Positions 5,329 through 7,202 of a stretch of 7,202 bases of DNA are shown here, piece by piece (positions within the stretch are counted from its first letter, which is position 1; each line of letters begins with the position of its first letter). The notes under the pieces are model-generated. The model did not search any database, had not been told where the DNA came from, and saw only the letters and a program-made list of their open reading frames with translations. Origin of the DNA: Caryophanales bacterium UBA2253 (GTDB lineage: Bacteria; Bacillota_I; Bacilli_A; ML615J-28; CAG-698); NCBI GenBank assembly GCA_002347755.1, contig DDXT01000004.1, forward strand, positions 1-7,202. The letters are read 5' to 3'. Position numbers and translations under genes: made by a program.

Positions 5329-5359
5329 GAAAATCCCGACAGAAAAATATCGGATTTTC
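5329..5359 (+). other. Leader stem-loop of the transporter mRNA
   Basis: GAAAATC-C-CGA (5329-5339) pairs with TCG-GATTTTC (5350-5359), ten base pairs with one bulged C and a ten-base A-rich loop. It starts about four bases after the predicted transcription start and ends 14 bases before the ribosome site AAGGA (5373-5377). It lacks a U-tract on either strand, so it is not a terminator. A role in mRNA stability or regulation is possible but unproven. Confidence 0.45.
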
Positions 5360-5387
5360 GAAAAAAGAGAAGAAGGAAAAAGATTTA

Positions 5388-6818
5388 ATGAAGTTAAATA
5401 CTCGAAAAACCATCTTTGTTGGACTGGCCTTTTTGGTCATTTGCATGTTTTGGCAGGTCTATGACAATATCATCGCCAAAATACTGGTTAATAATTTCGG
5501 CTTCAATCAGACTTGGTCGGGAGTCATCATGTCTTTGGACAACGTTCTGGCCTTGTTCTTGCTTCCCCTGTTTGGAGTTTTGTCCGACCGGACCAAACCC
5601 AAAAAATACGGCCGCCGAACCCCTTATGTTTTCTGGGGCGTCATCATTTCGTCAATTCTCTTCATCGGCGTGGCGGTTTTTGACCTGATTCAACAAAATG
5701 CAGTCGCGGAAGCCGGAATACCTTTCGTTGAGTCCGTCGGCGAATTATTCTCATACGACGGCGTCCAATATGCCACCAAAGAATCGGCGGCCCTCGCCCG
5801 TAGCGTCGATGTCATGACGGTCACCAATGCCAACATTGGAATTTTGATTGGATTCATCATTGTACTGCTCCTCGTTCTGGTCGCCATGGCGGCTTACCGA
5901 ACTCCGGCGGTCTCGCTGATGCCGGATGTCACCCCGAAACCGTTGCGAAGCAAAGCCAACGCCATCATCAATTTGATGGGTGCCGCCGGCGGAATCATCT
6001 CTTTGGGATTGATGAGTTTTTTGGCCACCGAACAAGGCAATTACATTCTGCTGTTCGTGGTTTTGGCTTTGGCCATGAATTTCTTGATGGGTGTTTTCAT
6101 GTTTACGGTCAAAGAACCGGAACTGGTCGCAAAAATGCATGAAGAATCCCAAAAATACGGAATTGAAGAAAAAGAAGAGGCCGTTGAAACTTTAGCAGCC
6201 GAAACAGATAAGATGTCTCCGGAAGTAAAACGCAGTTTCCTGCTGATTCTGACTTCCATCATCTTGTGGTTCATGGCCTATAACGCCGCGACCACCAAGT
6301 TCTCCGTTTACGCGGAAAACGTTCTGGACATGGGCTTTCAACTTCCGCTTTTGATCGCTCAAGCCGCCGCCATTTGCGTTTATATTCCGATCGGCATCAT
6401 CGCTTCCAAAGTCGGGCGGAAGAAGACCATCCTTGTCGGGATCATCATTTTGTTCGTGGCCTTCATTCTGGGTTCCATCGCTACCCTGAATACGACCTTC
6501 TTGATTTATCTGACCATGACTTTGGCCGGCATCGGATGGGCAACCATCAATGTCAACTCTTATCCGATGATCGTCGAAATGTCCAAAGGAAAGAACATCG
6601 GGAAATATACTGGATATTATTACTCGGCTTCCATGGCCGCTCAGATCGTCACTCCGATCCTTTCGGGATTCATGATGGATCAAATCGGAATGCGTTCGCT
6701 GTTCCCTTACAGCGCCATCTTCTGCGTTCTGGCATTCGGAACCATGATGCTGGTCAAACACGGTGATTCTAAACCGATTCCGACCAAAAAGGTCGAAGCT
6801 TTCGAAACCTTGGATTAA
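5388..6818 (+). CDS. MFS sugar transporter, SLC45/GPH-like
   Basis: This is an inner-membrane secondary transporter of 476 residues, probably carrying a sugar or glycoside with a cation. About twelve hydrophobic segments are visible, roughly 8-34, 43-65, 80-100, 148-169, 193-213, 216-238, 284-302, 318-338, 350-369, 371-396, 408-428 and 434-456. Motif A after TM2 reads GVLSDRTKPKKYGRRTPY (63-80) with Asp67 and GRR 75-77; the pseudo-repeat SKVGRKKT follows TM8. YRTPAVSLMPDVTP after TM4 is typical of the bacterial SLC45-like/GPH-like group. Two hydrophilic insertions stand out: about 45 residues between TM3 and TM4 and an acidic loop (about 245-283) between the two halves. AAGGA lies ten bases before the ATG, a rather long spacing. 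It has its own promoter and is followed 47 bases later by a TM2-like gene with no terminator between. Disaccharides or glycosides are the likeliest cargo, but the substrate is not deducible. Confidence 0.87.
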   Translation: MKLNTRKTIFVGLAFLVICMFWQVYDNIIAKILVNNFGFNQTWSGVIMSLDNVLALFLLPLFGVLSDRTKPKKYGRRTPYVFWGVIISSILFIGVAVFDLIQQNAVAEAGIPFVESVGELFSYDGVQYATKESAALARSVDVMTVTNANIGILIGFIIVLLLVLVAMAAYRTPAVSLMPDVTPKPLRSKANAIINLMGAAGGIISLGLMSFLATEQGNYILLFVVLALAMNFLMGVFMFTVKEPELVAKMHEESQKYGIEEKEEAVETLAAETDKMSPEVKRSFLLILTSIILWFMAYNAATTKFSVYAENVLDMGFQLPLLIAQAAAICVYIPIGIIASKVGRKKTILVGIIILFVAFILGSIATLNTTFLIYLTMTLAGIGWATINVNSYPMIVEMSKGKNIGKYTGYYYSASMAAQIVTPILSGFMMDQIGMRSLFPYSAIFCVLAFGTMMLVKHGDSKPIPTKKVEAFETLD

Positions 6819-6865
6819 TTAACTAGCATTTTCAACAATGAGATAAATAAAGAAAGAGGTACAAC

Positions 6866-7081
6866 ATGGAATTTGTAAATGCTTTTGACAAGCTAAGCAA
6901 ACTGATCAAGTTCATTCTGACATTCTTCTTGGGAGTAATCCTTGGCGGCGTTTATCGCATTCTCAAAGGACGAGTAATCGTTGGCATTCTTTGGATTTTG
7001 ACCGCTGGATTTTTCGGAATTGGTGTTGTGATTGATCTAGTCACTGTTTTGTTGGACAACAAATACACCGTATTGGTGTAG
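6866..7081 (+). CDS. Small TM2-like membrane protein
   Basis: The protein is 71 residues long with two hydrophobic stretches (about 14-31 and 37-62) joined by a short basic turn, YRILKGR. The arrangement LGGVYRILKGR, then GILWILTAGFFGIGVVIDLVTVLL, resembles the TM2 domain (turn with Tyr/Lys-Gly, then GI..L..G.FGI...ID). The canonical GxHRFYLG is reduced to GGVYRILKG, so the match is partial. AAAGAGGT ends six bases before the ATG and supports translation. It lies 47 bases after the transporter gene without a promoter or terminator between, and an intrinsic terminator follows 10 bases after its stop, so it is the last gene of that transcript. Family members have no general known function; a link to the transporter is inferred only from position. 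Confidence 0.75.
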   Translation: MEFVNAFDKLSKLIKFILTFFLGVILGGVYRILKGRVIVGILWILTAGFFGIGVVIDLVTVLLDNKYTVLV

Positions 7082-7091
7082 GGACGAAAAG

Positions 7092-7120
7092 CGCCGATGC
7101 GAAATGCATCGGTGTTTTTT
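7092..7120 (+). terminator. Intrinsic terminator of the transporter-TM2 unit
   Basis: CGCCGATGC (7092-7100) pairs with GCATCGGTG (7106-7114) in nine pairs, one of them G-U, around the loop GAAAT, followed by six T residues. Confidence 0.92.
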
Positions 7121-7160
7121 AATTTTAGGGTCTCCAAAAATGGTTTTTATCGGGTTGGGG

Positions 7161-7189
7161 TTTATAAAAATTTGAAGATATGGTATAAC
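7161..7189 (+). promoter_or_regulatory. Possible promoter for a gene beyond the right edge
   Basis: A -35-like TTTATA (7161-7166) and a -10 TATAAC (7184-7189) are 17 bases apart, with TGG before the -10 (extended -10). It follows the terminator directly and points out of the window. The region from 7121 to 7202 contains no gene that I can see. Confidence 0.45.
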
Positions 7190-7202
7190 CTGACTTTTGC
7201 AG

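Noticed and set aside
5329..5359. Leader hairpin as a terminator of the GHMP gene
   Set aside because: No T-tract follows on the plus strand (the next bases are GAAAAAAG) and the stem lies downstream of a -10 box, so a leader structure is more likely.
6192..6761. Minus-strand 189-codon ORF inside the transporter gene
   Set aside because: It is Asp/His/Gln-rich, typical of antisense translation of a membrane protein gene, with no promoter or ribosome site.

Overview
The window looks like chromosomal DNA from a low-to-mid GC Gram-positive-type bacterium (Firmicutes, or a Mollicutes relative that uses the standard code). The evidence is strong AGGAGG-type ribosome sites, sigma-A promoters with near-consensus TATAAT boxes and 17-bp spacers, a CIRCE/HrcA heat-shock operator, and TGG for Trp with TGA used as a stop, which argues against the Mycoplasma code. 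No transposase, integrase, phage gene, CRISPR array, tRNA or rRNA is visible. The finer taxonomic placement is only an inference.

Layout. Positions 1-1095 (minus strand) hold an almost complete kinase gene of the NahK (N-acetylhexosamine 1-kinase) type that runs off the left edge. It has its own promoter at about 1163-1191. Positions 1096-1599 are a 504-bp divergent intergenic region. It contains the kinase promoter and leader, a cluster of hairpins and terminator-like structures, an imperfect duplication, and the CIRCE-overlapped promoter of htpG. Positions 1600-3525 encode the Hsp90 chaperone HtpG, followed by a clear intrinsic terminator. A new promoter (3569-3597) then drives a two-gene unit: a PIG-L/LmbE-type de-N-acetylase (3621-4388) and a diverged GHMP-fold protein resembling homoserine kinase (4414-5277). 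A further promoter and a leader hairpin (5290-5359) precede an SLC45/GPH-like MFS sugar transporter (5388-6818) and a 71-residue TM2-like membrane protein (6866-7081). An intrinsic terminator (7092-7120) closes this unit. The last 80 bases hold a possible promoter for a gene beyond the window.

How the genes may work together. The kinase (GlcNAc/GalNAc to the 1-phosphate), the de-N-acetylase, the sugar-type transporter and a small-molecule-kinase-fold protein would fit an amino-sugar or glycan scavenging neighbourhood, interrupted by the heat-shock gene htpG. This is inferred from families and proximity; none of the substrates can be read from the sequence. The most unusual items are the GHMP protein, whose phosphate loop and substrate motif are altered, its tight pairing with the deacetylase, the hairpin-rich divergent intergenic region, and CIRCE control placed directly on htpG.
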